Notes under the pieces: model-generated
What the model saw: only the letters and a program-made list of their open reading frames with translations
Told to the model about the DNA's origin: nothing
Database searches by the model: none
In this document: positions 49,728 to 58,696 of the stretch, piece by piece
Layout of the letters: each line of letters starts with the position of its first letter
How positions within the stretch are numbered: position 1 is the first letter of the stretch
Position numbers and translations under genes: made by a program
Assembly: GCF_013177695.1 (NCBI RefSeq)
Contig: NZ_WOEY01000015.1
Location: forward strand, 95,465 to 159,464
Length of the DNA stretch: 64,000 bases
Reading direction: 5' to 3'
Source: Paraburkholderia solitsugae
GTDB taxonomy: Bacteria; Pseudomonadota; Gammaproteobacteria; Burkholderiales; Burkholderiaceae

Positions 49728-50318
49728 ATGACTTCTCCCAACAAGAGCCGCCCCGTGTACGCGCCGCTCGATGCGGACCCGCACGGGACAGAGCACTGGT
49801 TCGTTACCTCCGGCGCGACCGACGAGGACCGCGCGCGGGCGGTGGTCGCATTGAGCCGCGTTGCGCCGCTCGAAGTCTGGGCGGTGCAGGCGGACGCATC
49901 TCGCGCAGGTGCCGATTCATTGCATGCGCTGGCTGAGGCACCTCGGCGTTTCGATGACGAAAAGGGTCTGCTTTCCGCACTCGAGCCGGCGATGCGCGAC
50001 GCGTGCATCGGCATCAGGATCTATGCGCTCGGTAGTGAACCGTTCATCTGGTCGGTCCGCCAACTGGCGGAACGCTACGCCATTGCACCGGAGGCGGTGC
50101 ATGTCGCGCATAGCGGCAGTCTGCGTCGCCGCGTTTATTGCATTCATTGCCGCGCGCTGAACGAGCAGGTGACGAGCAATCTCGTGGCCTGTGAGGGGTG
50201 CGGACGACATCTGTTCGTGCGGGATCATTTCTCGCGCCGGCTTGCCGCTTTCATGGGCGTGCAGGCGGATGCGGAAATGCCCGGTGAACTGCCTGAGCGC
50301 GAGCACATCTACCGGTAG
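49728..50318 (+). CDS. DmmA-like zinc-ribbon subunit of dimethylamine monooxygenase
   Basis: A 196-residue protein. The N-terminal 140 residues form a mixed alpha/beta domain; the C-terminus has a CxxC pair VYCIHCRALN and a second ACEGCGRHLFV, a rubredoxin- or zinc-ribbon-like knuckle, and ends REHIYR. It fits the DmmA-like family found with DUF3445 demethylases. It may carry electrons or stabilise the complex. It follows the permease by 16 bp. Confidence 0.72.
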   Translation: MTSPNKSRPVYAPLDADPHGTEHWFVTSGATDEDRARAVVALSRVAPLEVWAVQADASRAGADSLHALAEAPRRFDDEKGLLSALEPAMRDACIGIRIYALGSEPFIWSVRQLAERYAIAPEAVHVAHSGSLRRRVYCIHCRALNEQVTSNLVACEGCGRHLFVRDHFSRRLAAFMGVQADAEMPGELPEREHIYR

Positions 50319-50423
50319 TTTTCCTGGTCGTTTTCCCGGTCGCTCTGCCGTTTCAACCGATCCTGATCGACGACGTGTGCCTGCTGGTTGTGGGGCGCCG
50401 CTCGTTTATCAGGATCTTTTTTT

Positions 50424-52235
50424 TCAGTGTGCCGCGCTGCCGGTTCCGGTACGCGCTTTCTCCGCCAACAACACGGCGGGTACAAAGGTCAGCGCAATGC
50501 GCGAGCCGTTTGGCACCGCGCGGATGTCGAGCTTCCCGCCGAGGCTGCGTGTCCGCTCGCGCATGATCGAGAGCCCGTAGTGATGTTCGCCGCCGTCCTC
50601 GGTCGTGATGCCGCGGCCATTATCTTCGATCAGCACCGTGACTTCATTGCCGCTCGACGACAGTTGCACGAGTGCGGTTGACGCGCGCGCGTGGTGGATC
50701 ACGTTGGTGAGCGCCTCGCGCACGATCTGCGCGACGTGTAATTCCTCATTGACCGTGAGACGGATCCGGCGAATCCGGTTGTCGATGGAAATCTGCACGT
50801 GGCTGCGCGACGAGAGCTCATCCGCGACTTCTTCGAGCGTGGACGCGAGGCCATGCGCGTGGATCGCCGTGCGAAACGTCGTCAGCAGTTCGCGCAGCTG
50901 CCGGTAGGCGCTGTCGATGCCTTCGCGGATGGCCCGCGCAATCTGGCCGGCGTCGTCTTGTGCAAGTTCGGGCGGCAGCACCGCCTGCAGGCGCGCAAGC
51001 TGGATTTTCATGTAAGCCAGCGACTGGGCGAGCGAGTCGTGCAGCTCGCGCGCGATGGCGTTGCGCTCTTCGAGCAGCGCCATGCGATGGTCGCGCACGT
51101 CGCGACTCAGGTTGGAGATGGCATGAGCGAGCACGCTGGCGATGGTTTCCATCAGATGCAGGTGACGCGGCTCGAAGCGGGTGTCCGGTGCGCCTTCGCC
51201 GATCAGCAGGCCGTAGCTTGCCGATGGCACGCGCACGGGCGCGGCGAGGATCGGCAGCATGACACCGGTATCTTTGCCGGCCGGGAAGCTGCGCACGCCG
51301 GCGAGCGACATCAGTTCATGCACGACACGGTCGCGCACGATCAGCGGGGCGTCGCCGCCTGGCGACACGACGACATCGACGCCGAGCAACTGCGCCGACG
51401 GTTCGGACAGCACGAGCGCGATCCGCTGGACGCGCGAGACCCCGACGAGACGTTGCAGCAGTGCTTCGAGCGTACCGCGTGATGGCACGTCTTCCGCCAG
51501 TTGCGCGCAGATGTAGTGAAGCAGATCGAGCGACTGGTCCGCAAACGCGATATGGTCTTCGACGATGCGTTTCAGGCGCGCCGACTCGTCCTGCTCGCTT
51601 CGCAGCCGCACGGAGAGGTCGTTCTGCAGTTTGAGCAGACGATCGATCTCGTCGAGGCCATCGGGCGGCCGGTGGCCCGTTTGCGCGAGGTTCTGCAACG
51701 TGAGGGCGGGGCGTACGACGAGCGAGCGTCGCGCACCCCACGCGAGCGCGACAAAGCCGCCGAGCAACAGCGCAGCCGCGCACGCTTCGAGTAGGGCGAT
51801 TACCGCGTTACGCACGTCGCTTTCGTGCTCGATCTCTGCCCCCAACTGGTCGAGGGCATCGGGCACGACGTGCGTGGCCGAGGGTGCGCCGCTGGCGCTG
51901 TCCAATGCGCTGAGTTGCTTGCCGAGCTCCGGCGTGGGCGCACCGCGTTGCCTCCAGCCCTCTAATAACGTATCGTTGCGTATAAGCTGGTTGGCCTGCG
52001 CGAGCAGCGGCGCCGCTGTGTCCGGCGAACTTGTCTCGATGTGTCCGGCAATGCGCTGCAGCCGCGCCGCTTCCCGCAGGGTAAAGGCGCTTTGCCTGTA
52101 GGCGGCTTCGCCATCGAGTTGCACCCGGGTGCTGACGAACAGCAGCGCAACCAGCGCGACGAGACAAGCCAGCACGATGCACGTCTTCGCGTACAGCGGG
52201 TAGCGGCGGAACGGAGCGGGGTCGACTGCATTCAT
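50424..52235 (-). CDS. NarX-like sensor histidine kinase
   Basis: A 603-residue kinase. A first membrane segment (CIVLACLVALVALLF) is followed by a periplasmic helical region with a NarX P-box-like stretch FTLREAARLQRIAGHI, a second segment (AALLLGGFVALAW), a HAMP-like linker, a GAF-like domain, and the HisKA_3 H-box ELHDSLAQSLAYMKIQ. The ATPase domain shows EALTNVIHHARAS and DNGRGI. The start is uncertain: no strong ribosome site at 52235, and the frame extends to 52316. No regulator gene is adjacent; the NarL-like one at 35.3 kb is the likely partner. Confidence 0.85.
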   Translation of the reverse strand: MNAVDPAPFRRYPLYAKTCIVLACLVALVALLFVSTRVQLDGEAAYRQSAFTLREAARLQRIAGHIETSSPDTAAPLLAQANQLIRNDTLLEGWRQRGAPTPELGKQLSALDSASGAPSATHVVPDALDQLGAEIEHESDVRNAVIALLEACAAALLLGGFVALAWGARRSLVVRPALTLQNLAQTGHRPPDGLDEIDRLLKLQNDLSVRLRSEQDESARLKRIVEDHIAFADQSLDLLHYICAQLAEDVPSRGTLEALLQRLVGVSRVQRIALVLSEPSAQLLGVDVVVSPGGDAPLIVRDRVVHELMSLAGVRSFPAGKDTGVMLPILAAPVRVPSASYGLLIGEGAPDTRFEPRHLHLMETIASVLAHAISNLSRDVRDHRMALLEERNAIARELHDSLAQSLAYMKIQLARLQAVLPPELAQDDAGQIARAIREGIDSAYRQLRELLTTFRTAIHAHGLASTLEEVADELSSRSHVQISIDNRIRRIRLTVNEELHVAQIVREALTNVIHHARASTALVQLSSSGNEVTVLIEDNGRGITTEDGGEHHYGLSIMRERTRSLGGKLDIRAVPNGSRIALTFVPAVLLAEKARTGTGSAAH

Positions 52236-52314
52236 CAAGGGATAGTGGCGAGGAGAGGTGGGGAGCGGCCCGCGTCCATGCCCCATGTTCCGGTTTCGCG
52301 AGACCAAAAGGTTC

Positions 52315-54234
52315 ATGACAGTCTATCTGTTTTCCACTGCGCTGCTGCTGGCCGTGGCTGCACTGGTGGTTCCGCGGCTGGGTGTCAATCCGGGCGAGGA
52401 CATCTTATTGTATGTTGCTCTGGCGCTGGCAGGTGGCCTTGCGGCAGGTCTTCTCACACTCGCCTTCGCGTTCGGCGCCAAACGTGCGGCGCGGCGTGGC
52501 ACGCCAGGTTCCGCGTCGCCGGAACTAAGCGCGTTTGCCGCGAATCTTTCGACCCCTGCGGTGCTGCTCGACAACGACGCGCTCGTCTTCGTCAACGGCG
52601 CATTCCTCAAGCACGCGCGCTGGGAGCCCTACGCCGACGAGATTGTCGGCATGCCGTTCAGCAACCTCGTGCATCCACAATCGCTGCTGGATTTGACGAA
52701 GCTGCTCGGGCAGGCCGGAGATGGCGAGGAGCGCACTTCCGGGTCGCTGCGCCTCGCCTATGGCGACGGCACGTTCAGACTGCATCCGGCGACGGCGCTG
52801 CGCGGTAGAGGTTCACGCCTGACGCTGCTTCAATTTCCCGCGCCCTATGCGAGCGCCGACGCACAGCGCAGCGAAGCGCAGATCCAGCGCCATTGTCACG
52901 ATGTCGTGGAGCAATTGCCGCAGGCGCTGTTTCGTGTCGACCGGGAGTTGCATCTGATCTTCTCGAACCCGGCCTGGCGCAACCTGCTGCGGACCGTCGG
53001 CAACAGCGCCGAGTGTCCGCCGTTTGCCGGTTTCTTTCATCCCGAAGATCGTCAGACGCTAAGCGCCCGGCTCGCTACGCTGCTCGATGGACATATCAGC
53101 GAACTGATTACCGAGGCGCGCATGATTCGCGCCGACGAAACGATGATCCACGTCGAGCTGCGCTGTCACGGCGTGACCGATGAGGAAGGCACGCTGATCG
53201 GCGCGGCGGGCCTCGCGATGGACATCTCGAACCGGCGTCGCAGCGAAGAAGCGCTGCGTGCGAGCCGTCGCAGTTTGAGGATGTTGCTTGCCAACATGCG
53301 CGCCATGATCTACCGCGGACAGAACGACCGGCGTTGGTCGATGGAATTCGTCAGCGAGGGATGCTTCGAGCTGACCGGCTACGAGCCGAGCGAACTGCTC
53401 GACGACGCGCGGATGAGCTTCAGTTCGCTGATCCATCCCGATGACCGCGAATTTGTCTGGAATGAAGTACAGTCGCGCATATTGGCCGGCGAATCGTATG
53501 AATTGACGTACCGGATCGTCGACCGCTCAGGCGAAACCAAGTGGGTGTGGGACCAGGGCCGCGGCATTTTCTCGGCGCGCGACGAGCTGGTTGGACTCGA
53601 GGGTTTCATCATCGAAGTGACGCGGCGCCGGCTCGCAGAAGAGAGCGCGCGCCGCAGACTGGTGTTCGACCGCTCGACAGGCCTCACCAACGCGAGCATG
53701 TTCATGGATCGCCTGAGTTTTGCTACGGCGCTCGCTCGCCGCACCGGACAACCCTGCGCGGTATTTGCCATGCGCGTGAAGGGGCTTGATCATGTGGCCG
53801 AGCGTTTCGGCCAGGAGTATGCGGACCGCGCGCTGGTTGAACTCGGCCGGCGACTGCATTTGACTCAAAACGATCTGAACTGTGCGACGTTGCTCGACAA
53901 GCAGGACTTTGCGATGATGGTTGCGGATTTTGAGGCGGCGTCGCTCGCATGGTGCGATTCGGCCACGCAGATCGGGCAGTCTGCGTCACCCATGAGCACG
54001 GCGGTGCTCAGTGTGCTTGCTGCAGGCTTGCAGAATGTTGTCTGTCGGCCGCTGCGTCTTGAGGGATATGAGTTCAACGTGTCGGTTCGGATTGGCTGGG
54101 CCGTGGTGCAGAGCGAATTGACCAGCGCGCAGCACCTGCTCGACAGTGCAATGTCGGCGGCCAGTGTGGCGCCAATTGCGAGCGGAATGGGTGGGATGAG
54201 CGAGATGCCTGGCCCGTCGACCACGGCGGCCTAA
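52315..54234 (+). CDS. Membrane PAS protein with degenerate GGDEF domain
   Basis: A 639-residue protein. Two N-terminal membrane segments (VYLFSTALLLAVAALVV; VALALAGGLAAGLLTLAFAF) are followed by three PAS-like domains (about 80-180, 190-310, 320-450) and a GGDEF-type domain. The fold entry FDRSTGLTNASMFMDRL is kept, but GG(D/E)EF is replaced by DKQDF, so diguanylate cyclase activity is not expected. It may be a c-di-GMP or nucleotide-binding sensor. It diverges from the NarX-like kinase with only 79 bp between starts. Confidence 0.8.
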   Translation: MTVYLFSTALLLAVAALVVPRLGVNPGEDILLYVALALAGGLAAGLLTLAFAFGAKRAARRGTPGSASPELSAFAANLSTPAVLLDNDALVFVNGAFLKHARWEPYADEIVGMPFSNLVHPQSLLDLTKLLGQAGDGEERTSGSLRLAYGDGTFRLHPATALRGRGSRLTLLQFPAPYASADAQRSEAQIQRHCHDVVEQLPQALFRVDRELHLIFSNPAWRNLLRTVGNSAECPPFAGFFHPEDRQTLSARLATLLDGHISELITEARMIRADETMIHVELRCHGVTDEEGTLIGAAGLAMDISNRRRSEEALRASRRSLRMLLANMRAMIYRGQNDRRWSMEFVSEGCFELTGYEPSELLDDARMSFSSLIHPDDREFVWNEVQSRILAGESYELTYRIVDRSGETKWVWDQGRGIFSARDELVGLEGFIIEVTRRRLAEESARRRLVFDRSTGLTNASMFMDRLSFATALARRTGQPCAVFAMRVKGLDHVAERFGQEYADRALVELGRRLHLTQNDLNCATLLDKQDFAMMVADFEAASLAWCDSATQIGQSASPMSTAVLSVLAAGLQNVVCRPLRLEGYEFNVSVRIGWAVVQSELTSAQHLLDSAMSAASVAPIASGMGGMSEMPGPSTTAA

Positions 54235-54249
54235 CAGGAAAAAAAGCAG

Positions 54250-54894
54250 ATGACCAAGCAACAGGCGGGAAATCCAGCGGAAACGTCCCGGGACGACGAT
54301 AGCCAGATGGTGTCGGTCGAGCATTTCATCGGCAAGGTGGTGCGCGAAAATCGCACCAACCAGGGCTTGACGATCGCCGAACTTGCGGAGCAAAGCGGGC
54401 TGTCGCGCGGCATGGTGTCGAAGATCGAAAACGGCCAGGTGTCGACGAGCCTCGATTCGATGGTGAACATCGCGCGTGCGCTCGGTATTTCGATGTCGAC
54501 GCTCTTCCGGAACTTCGAAGGCCGCGAGGGTAACGCGCAGCATGTGAAAGCGGGCAAGGGCATGGAAGTCGTGCGGCGCGGGACGACGAAAGGGCATACC
54601 TATCATCTGCTCGCCTACGACCAAGGGCCCGTCAAACTGTTCGAACCGTTTCTCATCACGATGGACGACGAAGCCGAGATCTTCCCGACTTTCGAACATC
54701 CGGGAACGGAATTCATCTACATGCTGCAAGGGAAAATGGAGTATCGGCACGGCAGTCGCAGCTATCTGCTGCAACCTGGCGATTCGTTCACGTTTCGCGG
54801 CTCTGTACCGCATGGACCGGAGCGGCTTATCAAGTTGCCGATCCGGTTTATCACGATCATCATGTACGGACAGACGCAAGGCGGCGACACCTGA
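54250..54894 (+). CDS. XRE-cupin transcriptional regulator
   Basis: A 214-residue regulator. The HTH at about 27-82 reads LTIAELAEQSGLSRGMVSKI and NGQVSTSLDSMVNIARALGI. A cupin domain follows with EHPGTEFIYMLQGKMEYRHG and LLQPGDSFTFRGSVPHGPERL, metal-site residues included. Such regulators sense small metabolites. It follows the PAS protein by 15 bp and precedes the second GcvT-like operon; the palindrome at 55120 is its best candidate operator. Confidence 0.88.
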   Translation: MTKQQAGNPAETSRDDDSQMVSVEHFIGKVVRENRTNQGLTIAELAEQSGLSRGMVSKIENGQVSTSLDSMVNIARALGISMSTLFRNFEGREGNAQHVKAGKGMEVVRRGTTKGHTYHLLAYDQGPVKLFEPFLITMDDEAEIFPTFEHPGTEFIYMLQGKMEYRHGSRSYLLQPGDSFTFRGSVPHGPERLIKLPIRFITIIMYGQTQGGDT

Positions 54895-55194
54895 AAGCCG
54901 GTGTTTTCATCGAACTGGGTGAGTTCGGCAGATAACGGCTGACGCGCGGCGCTTCGCCTTTAGCCGTGGCGAGCGTGTCTCATGACGGCTTCCGGTGGGT
55001 TCGTGAAGCGATGCCACACGGCAAATCACGCGGCCAGAAACATCCCTCAATTGCGCCAACGGTGTACTCCCTCCGGAGCATTGCTCTGCCAAAACCAGTC
55101 GGTTCTAATGATCAGACGCCCAATGCGTAACACGCTTGTTACGCATTGGTGACGTGTTGTCCTGATTACATTGAACCAATGGCGAGGTATGGGA
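54895..55194. promoter_or_regulatory. Leader of the second amine-type operon with long palindrome
   Basis: 300 bp without a gene. At 55120-55149 two perfect 13 bp arms, CCAATGCGTAACA and TGTTACGCATTGG, flank CGCT. The centre lies about 60 bp upstream of the GcvT-like start. I looked for a glycine riboswitch and saw none of its core sequences. Confidence 0.65.
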
Positions 55195-56328
55195 ATGGCC
55201 AAATCATGGCGGCAAGCGGCGCTCGCCGATCGACACAACGCACTGGGTTCCAGGCTTGAAGACTGGAACGGCATGCCGACCGCATGGACCTATAACCAGA
55301 GCGTCGCCGACGAGCATGAAGTGATCCGCACGCGCGCGGGTCTGATGGACGTCTCCGGCTTGAAAAAAGTTCACGTAGTGGGTCCGCACGCGGAAATGCT
55401 GATTGACTACGCGACGACTCGCGATGTCTCGCTGCTGTATCCAGGGAAATCGGTTTATGCGTCCATGCTCAATGAGCGCGGACATTTCGTCGACGACTGC
55501 GTCATCTATCGAAACGGTCCGAACGCTTTCATGGTTGTGCACGGTTCTGGCGAGGGGCATGAACTCCTGAACCGGGGTGGGATAGGTCGCAACGTGTCGG
55601 TTCTATTCGACGACGACCTGCAGGATCTTTCGCTGCAAGGTCCGGTTGCCGTTGATTTTTTAGCTGAGCATGTTCCTGGCATTCGCGATCTGCCGTATTT
55701 CCATCACACTCAGACGACGCTGTTCGGCAAGCCCGTGATGATCTCGAGAACGGGCTATACCGGCGAACGCGGCTATGAGATTTTCTGCAAGCGCACAGAC
55801 GCGCCGTTGATCTGGGATACGGTTCTGGAGAAAGGCAAGTCGATGGGCATCATCCCCTGTTCGTTCACCGCACTCGACTGGCTGCGTGTGGAGAGCAGTC
55901 TACTGTTCTATCCGTTCGATCATTCCGAGATGTATCCGTTCGCGCACCAGCGTGCGGGCGACACGCTGTGGGAGTTGGGACTCGACTTCACAGTATCAAA
56001 GAACAAGCGTGAGTTCCGTGGTGCGGCTGAACATTTCCGCTTCCAGGGCAAGGAGCGTTTCAGGATCTTCGGGGTTCTCGTAGACGGAACGAGGGCGACG
56101 CAAGCCGGCGACACGTTGTGGGTGGGCGAGCGGCAGGTTGGCGTCATCACGTGCGGCATGGTCTCGAGACGCGCCGGCAAGTCGATGGCGATTGCCCGCC
56201 TGGATCCTGCATTGGCTGTCCACGGCGCAAAGCTGGAGGTGCGCGGCAAGGACTATGTTCTGGGCGCGTCGAGCCACACACTGCCGTTCGATGACCCCGA
56301 AAAGACCAAGCGCCTGGCGAAGGGTTGA
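55195..56328 (+). CDS. Aminomethyltransferase-family (GcvT/DmdA-like) protein, copy 2
   Basis: A 377-residue GcvT-family protein, paralogue of the one at 44282. Matching segments are VIRTRAGLMDVSGLKKVHVVG, SRTGYTGERGYEIFCKRTD and TALDWLRVESSLLFYPFD. ATG 55195 is chosen because GAGG lies 8 nt upstream; ATG 55189 and TTG 55171 fit worse. No gcvH/gcvP follows; instead a double-ACT protein and a permease do. It probably demethylates another methylated amine or amino acid using tetrahydrofolate. Confidence 0.82.
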   Translation: MAKSWRQAALADRHNALGSRLEDWNGMPTAWTYNQSVADEHEVIRTRAGLMDVSGLKKVHVVGPHAEMLIDYATTRDVSLLYPGKSVYASMLNERGHFVDDCVIYRNGPNAFMVVHGSGEGHELLNRGGIGRNVSVLFDDDLQDLSLQGPVAVDFLAEHVPGIRDLPYFHHTQTTLFGKPVMISRTGYTGERGYEIFCKRTDAPLIWDTVLEKGKSMGIIPCSFTALDWLRVESSLLFYPFDHSEMYPFAHQRAGDTLWELGLDFTVSKNKREFRGAAEHFRFQGKERFRIFGVLVDGTRATQAGDTLWVGERQVGVITCGMVSRRAGKSMAIARLDPALAVHGAKLEVRGKDYVLGASSHTLPFDDPEKTKRLAKG

Positions 56329-56387
56329 ACGGTCAGCGGCGATTTGGGTAACAGCACGCGCACCCATCCATAAGGAGTGAGGGAGAC

Positions 56388-56924
56388 ATGACTCTGACGA
56401 CGACTCTCGTATTGACCGTCATTGGCGAGGACAGACCCGGACTGTTCAATGCCATCGCAGAAAAAACCACCGAATTCGGCGCCAACTGGCTGGACACCCG
56501 CCTCGTCAGTCTCGAAGGAAAGTTCGCTGGCATCGTGCTGTTGAGCGTGCCACAAGTTAGGGAAGATGCACTGGTTGACGCGTTGCACAGTCTGCGCTCG
56601 AACAGGTTGAGTCTCGTTCTTGAACGACGCATTGACGCCGCCGCGTTGACGCCGGCGCGTGGCCTGAGGCTCGAACTGGTCAGTCATGACCGGCCAGGTA
56701 TCGTGCGCGAAATTGCGGGCCTGCTGGCGGGAAACAAGATCAGCATTGAAGAACTTGAGACTGATTTTGTCAGTGGCTCATTTTCAGGTGAAAACCTGTT
56801 CAGGGCACGCGCCCGCTTGCGCGCACCGTGGGGACTCGACGTCGTGGTTTTGCGCGACATGATCGAGAATCTGGCTAACGAGCTTATGGCCGACATCAGC
56901 CTCGATGAGGGCGTAACGAATTAG
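56388..56924 (+). CDS. Double-ACT-domain protein (GcvR-like)
   Basis: A 178-residue protein of two ACT domains: VLTVIGEDRPGLFNAIAEK at about 8-26 and LELVSHDRPGIVREIAGLL at about 93-111. This is the GcvR layout, a post-transcriptional regulator of glycine cleavage in enterobacteria that binds glycine. Lying between a GcvT-like gene and a permease it may sense the transported substrate or its glycine product. A GGAG site precedes the ATG. Confidence 0.82.
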   Translation: MTLTTTLVLTVIGEDRPGLFNAIAEKTTEFGANWLDTRLVSLEGKFAGIVLLSVPQVREDALVDALHSLRSNRLSLVLERRIDAAALTPARGLRLELVSHDRPGIVREIAGLLAGNKISIEELETDFVSGSFSGENLFRARARLRAPWGLDVVVLRDMIENLANELMADISLDEGVTN

Positions 56925-57058
56925 AACCGTGAGTCATGCCGTTGACTTGCGTATTGAGTCAATCGGCTTCGGCGAAGACGCTGCGCCATGTCATTCGTAA
57001 AACGGATTGATGAATGCCGCGCTGAAGTCATGAAAGAACTGGATCGAGGAGGTTGGAA

Positions 57059-58696
57059 TTGAGTGCAACCGAAAAGATAAGCGGTCTGGAAGGTATACCC
57101 GGTGCCGGCACTCCGTCGACCCTGCGGCGGACCCTGACATGGAAGGACGCATTCTGGGTGGCGAGTGGATCACCCGCGTTTGTGCTCTTTACGCTCGGCG
57201 CCATCGCCGCAACCGTTGGGCAGCCCGCGTGGATCATCTGGATAGCCTCGATCACCATAGGGTTCATTCAATGCTTTACCTATGCCGAAATATCCGGCTT
57301 GTTCCCGCACAAATCGGGTGGGGCATCGATTTACGGTGCGATTGCCTGGGTCCGGTATTCGAAATTTCTCGCGCCCGTTTCGGTGTGGTGCAACTGGTTC
57401 GCGTGGTCGCCGGTGCTGGCGCTCGGCACGGGGCTCGGCGCCAGCTACGTCCTCTCGACGCTGTTTCCGGCCGATGCGGCCATTAACACCTGGTCGATTA
57501 CTCTGCTGAACCTGGATGCCGTCAAGCAAGGGCTGAGCCTGCGGATCAACGCCACCTTCGTGCTGGGTGCCGCGCTCCTGCTGCTGACGTTTCTCGTGCA
57601 ACACCACGGTGCGGAACGTGCTGCAAAGCTTCAGAAGTACATGGGGATTGCGGCCCTGATCCCGCTGACCCTTTTCGGTATCGTGCCCTTGGTTACCAAT
57701 GGCGTGCATATGCATAACTGGTTCCCGTTGCTGCCGTTGGCCCACGACGCAAAAGGCAATGTGGTCATGGGGAGCTGGAATGCTGCCGGCTGGACGCTTG
57801 CGATCGGCGGGCTGTTCGTCGCCGGATGGTCGACCTATGGCTTCGAAACAGCGGTCTGCTACACGCGTGAGTTCAAGAACCCGAAAACGGATACGTTTAA
57901 GGCGATCTTCTATTCCGGACTGTTGTGCCTCGGCATCTATATTCTGGTGCCGCTGTCGTTCCAGGGGGCGATGGGACTGAAGGGGCTGCTGGAGCCGGGT
58001 ATCTATGACGGCACGGGCGTGGCTGCGGCGATGGCCAACATCATCGGCGGTGGCGCTGTCGTCTTCTATGTGATCGTGGTGATGCTCGTCTTCACCTTGT
58101 TACTCTCGGTCATGACCTCGATGATGGGGTCGTCGCGAACCTTGTACCAGGCATCCGTCGACGGTTGGCTGCCACGTTATCTGTCGCATGTGAACGAACA
58201 TGGCGCCCCGACGCGCGCGATGTGGACGGATCTGTGTTTCAACCTGATCCTGCTGCTGATGTCGGACAATGTTGCGATATTGGCCATGTCCAATGTCTGC
58301 TATTTCGCCTTTGTCTTTCTGAACCTTCAGGCGGGCTGGATTCACCGGCTCGATCGGCCGCACTGGGCGCGGCCGTTCAAGTGCCCGAACTGGCTGTTGG
58401 CGCTGGGTGTGCTTTGTGGATTCATCGACCTCGTTTGCATCGGTGCGGGGGCCGATATCTGGGGCCCCGGGACATTGCGCAACGGCCTCATCGCAATCGC
58501 GCTGATCATTCCAGTTTTTGTGTATCGCCATTACATTCAGGACAAGGGCAGATTTCCCGACGCGATGCTCGATGACCTCGAATTACGTCAGGACGAAGGC
58601 GTCCAGCGGCATGCGGGATACCTTCCCTATCTGACGCTTGTTTTGACGGTTCTGGTGATCTGGTTGTCGCATAAATTTGCTGTGTTGCCGATCTAG
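57059..58696 (+). CDS. APC-family permease, copy 2 (TTG start)
   Basis: A 545-residue permease with about 12 membrane segments, paralogue of the permease at 48035: FPHKSGGASIYGAIAWVRYS, SVWCNWFAWSPVLALGTGLG and SSRTLYQASVDGWLPRYLSH are near-identical to copy 1. The start is set at TTG 57059 because GGAGG lies 6 nt upstream and the resulting Ser-Ala opening matches the MSA start of copy 1. TTG 57053 has no room for a ribosome site. It ends the second operon. Confidence 0.83.
   Translation: MSATEKISGLEGIPGAGTPSTLRRTLTWKDAFWVASGSPAFVLFTLGAIAATVGQPAWIIWIASITIGFIQCFTYAEISGLFPHKSGGASIYGAIAWVRYSKFLAPVSVWCNWFAWSPVLALGTGLGASYVLSTLFPADAAINTWSITLLNLDAVKQGLSLRINATFVLGAALLLLTFLVQHHGAERAAKLQKYMGIAALIPLTLFGIVPLVTNGVHMHNWFPLLPLAHDAKGNVVMGSWNAAGWTLAIGGLFVAGWSTYGFETAVCYTREFKNPKTDTFKAIFYSGLLCLGIYILVPLSFQGAMGLKGLLEPGIYDGTGVAAAMANIIGGGAVVFYVIVVMLVFTLLLSVMTSMMGSSRTLYQASVDGWLPRYLSHVNEHGAPTRAMWTDLCFNLILLLMSDNVAILAMSNVCYFAFVFLNLQAGWIHRLDRPHWARPFKCPNWLLALGVLCGFIDLVCIGAGADIWGPGTLRNGLIAIALIIPVFVYRHYIQDKGRFPDAMLDDLELRQDEGVQRHAGYLPYLTLVLTVLVIWLSHKFAVLPI

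Noticed and set aside
54895..55194. Glycine riboswitch before the GcvT-like gene
   Set aside because: No aptamer core is visible; the only strong structure is the 13 bp palindrome.
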